Assembly (NCBI GenBank): GCA_012845835.1
Contig: JABAKD010000029.1
Location: forward strand, 14,064,392 to 14,128,391
Direction of reading: 5' to 3'
Source: Undaria pinnatifida
Taxonomy: Eukaryota > Sar > Phaeophyceae > Laminariales > Alariaceae
Length of the DNA: 64,000 bases
Shown here: in pieces, positions 63,330 through 64,000 of the stretch
How the letters are laid out: the number at the start of each line of letters is the position of its first letter
Position numbering within the stretch: position 1 is the stretch's first letter
Notes under the pieces: generated by a model
Databases searched by the model: none
Told to the model about the DNA's origin: nothing
The model's input: the letters and a program-made list of their open reading frames with translations, nothing else
Program-made: the position numbers and the translations under genes

Positions 63330-64000
63330 TAGAAATAAATTCATCACTTTGACCAGACCTGTCACCCCCCGCCCCGCGATGTTGCCGAACCGTAAAGCTC
63401 CGGCTGGCGAAATAATGAGCCGACCTGCTCCCTCCAGGACCTATCCTGCTGCTGCTGTTCTGTTGCTGGTGCATATCATGAAGTGCGTGCGGCCATGCAG
63501 CTCGACTTGTTGCCATGACGAAACCCCATCGTTATTTGGTACTGCTGCAGACAGCTCACGATTGCTTCACGTCCTTTCCTACCACTGTTACCATCATCAG
63601 TAGGAAGCACGCGGCTATTATGCCGCGCGACTTCGCCCTACCAAATCACTCCCCATATGGTAGGGTGCACACGGCTGGCGCCCATGCGACTTTTCGCGGA
63701 AAATGCAGGTAACCCCATACCTGCTGCCTCCACAACCAACCTTCTGAAGTGGAGTGCGCACGGCAAATGAAAACGAGATAAGTGCCGCGAGACTTGAAAT
63801 CCCCCGCTCGCAACACGCGGCAACGGTGCCTACGGCTGCACTTCTGCATGGGGCTTTTGGCTGCTGCTGTAAACCCCCCTGTCCGCTGTATACGGTGGGG
63901 GTGTCCTAGGTTATACTTTGACCATGGACATAAGCTGCTGCTACTCCCTGCCTACGGTTCTGCTCCACCGTAGGGCTTTAGCTACTACTGCTGTACGTAG
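63330..64000. other. No feature recognised
   Basis: Short ORFs on both strands; no domain, repeat or splice pair seen. Confidence 0.35.

Overview
The window is nuclear DNA from a eukaryote with intron-rich genes and many transposable elements. A brown alga, probably Ectocarpus-like, is the best guess. The support is a split galactose-3-O-sulfotransferase-type gene (this family makes sulfated polysaccharides), a stramenopile-type tyrosine-recombinase retroelement, a LINE of a kind common in brown algae, and a dispersed repeat carrying the mini-ORF MSFDEIFDLTAG, which I recall from Ectocarpus predicted proteins. The species call is inference. I see no bacterial operons, rRNA, complete tRNA or CRISPR array.

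Layout. (1) 0.7-8.0 kb, minus strand: a gene of at least five exons for a secretory-pathway or membrane protein resembling plant DUF7906-type proteins. Its first intron holds about 0.9 kb of (GACA)n and its second a LINE 3' end. (2) 8-17 kb: low gene content, local tandem duplications, a cluster of four CCAAT boxes, and two short ORFs starting with signal-peptide-like sequences on opposite strands. (3) 17-22.9 kb, minus: a decayed DIRS-type retroelement. (4) 23-31.4 kb: nested repeats, including a poly(A)-tailed SINE-like retroposon, an inverted-repeat element with the MSFDE mini-ORF, two short non-coding LTR elements (TRIMs) with target-site duplications, and a 5'-truncated LINE. (5) 31.4-42 kb: a second LINE copy, a 1.17-kb TIR element, a degenerate minisatellite between inverted SINE-like copies and containing a 109-bp MITE, and one hypothetical ORF. 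(6) 42.2-47.4 kb, plus: the sulfotransferase gene, with seven exons recognised and six introns bounded, five of those in phase 0 on both sides. (7) 47.4-57.5 kb: mostly unassigned, with a (CCTG)n(CTGT)n tract. (8) 57.6-59.4 kb: a hAT-type element with TIRs and an ORF limited to the hAT dimerisation domain. (9) 59.7-64 kb: a tandem array of the MSFDE repeat with long G-runs, two coding-like minus ORFs, a tandem repeat and another SINE-like copy.

Only two multi-exon host genes are well supported. Both would act in the secretory pathway: one adds sulfate to glycans, the other is an uncharacterised lumenal or membrane protein. Most of the remaining sequence is mobile DNA inserted into older mobile DNA. 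Exon limits come from reading frame, splice sites and phase by eye; transcript data would settle them.
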